This document shows positions 6,668-6,785 of a DNA stretch of 6,785 nt, one piece after another. The notes below the pieces were generated by a model, which did not search any database, was not told where the DNA came from, and saw nothing but the letters and a program-made list of their open reading frames with translations. A program made the translations under genes and the position numbers. The stretch comes from an uncultured bacterium (GTDB lineage: Bacteria > Patescibacteriota > Patescibacteriia > CAIQCM01): the NCBI GenBank assembly GCA_903870305.1, contig CAIQCM010000074.1:1-6785 (forward strand), written 5' to 3'. Within the stretch, counting starts at the first letter, position 1. The number at the start of each line of letters is the position of its first letter.

Positions 6668-6720
6668 TACGAATATAACGAATGACGTTACGAATTCGTA
6701 TCGGATTCGTGATATTCGTA
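6668..6720. repeat. 53-bp nested near-perfect palindrome (potential cruciform)
   Basis: The outer arms TACGAATATAACGAAT (6668-6683) and ATTCGTGATATTCGTA (6705-6720) are complementary at 15 of 16 positions. At the centre lies a perfect 12-bp palindrome, TACGAATTCGTA (6689-6700), with spacers of 5 and 4 bases. The heptamer TACGAAT and its complement thus recur through the element. It is AT-rich with no T-run terminator signature. It could be a protein-binding site, a repeat element or a folded RNA. Confidence 0.75.
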
Positions 6721-6785
6721 GGGATTCGCATATTAGCATCGAGACAAAGCCGCGCACGGCTATGATGACATTTAACTCCCCAACC

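Larger units (their letters stand above)
6609..6785. other. Right-hand non-coding stretch
   Basis: No supportable gene was found after the tRNA in either direction. The stretch contains the UNCG hairpin, the 53-bp palindrome and a weak 5-bp hairpin (6748-6761). A possible ATG at 6762 on the plus strand is open for only eight codons to the window edge. Confidence 0.5.

Noticed and set aside
6415..6731. Minus-strand open frames across the tRNA region, with peptides such as GVEPTVSCSQSRRD and GRWGSNPRSPAPKAG
   Set aside because: These are the familiar spurious proteins produced by reading antisense through a tRNA gene. The cloverleaf at 6537-6608 explains the sequence.
6762..6785. Possible start of a plus-strand gene (ATG ATG ACA...) running off the right edge
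   Set aside because: Only eight codons are visible, with no Shine-Dalgarno or convincing promoter. This is not enough to call a gene.
1..6785. CRISPR array, prophage, toxin-antitoxin or defence system
   Set aside because: No regularly spaced repeats, integrase, Cas, toxin or nuclease motifs were seen in the real reading frames.

Overview
The window looks like chromosome from a Candidate Phyla Radiation (Patescibacteria, probably Parcubacteria-type) bacterium. This is an inference from several signs. The very large exported protein opens with an LTQNDWSG / NQSGWNKY module that I associate with cell-surface proteins of that group. A split MacB-like ABC transporter sits in a tight operon with a tiny membrane protein. 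None of the four genes has a recognisable Shine-Dalgarno sequence. UGA does not appear in frame in any of the genes, so a standard bacterial code fits. Taxonomy was not tested by any search.

Layout from left to right. Bases 1-3221 are filled by one minus-strand reading frame of at least 1073 codons that runs off the left edge. It is easy to miss because its stop lies outside the window. It encodes a membrane-anchored or secreted surface protein: basic N-terminal tail, one hydrophobic segment, DWSG module, a probable seven-bladed beta-propeller, then a chain of Ig-like and fibronectin type III-like modules. Bases 3222-3436 are intergenic and hold its promoter plus a 100-bp nested palindrome that contains the terminator of the upstream operon. 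Bases 3437-6400 are a compact three-gene minus-strand operon. In transcription order it encodes a 151-residue four-helix membrane protein, an ABC ATPase with an unusual duplicated C-terminal extension, and a MacB/FtsX-type permease, with gaps of only 14 and 4 bp. Bases 6401-6785 hold a divergent promoter region, a plus-strand tRNA-Pro(UGG), and several hairpins including a 53-bp near-perfect cruciform.

How the genes may work together. The ATPase and permease almost certainly form one transporter of the MacB/LolCDE/FtsX superfamily acting at the cytoplasmic membrane. No MacA-type adaptor is in view. The surface protein lies downstream on the same strand but behind a terminator and its own promoter, so a functional link to the transporter is only a hypothesis.

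The most notable observations are (1) the roughly 63-residue tandem repeat in the C-terminal extension of the ATPase, and (2) the sharp drop in GC content that coincides with the propeller-coding part of the surface gene, suggesting a domain exchanged as a unit. I did not find a demonstrably new defence or mobile system.
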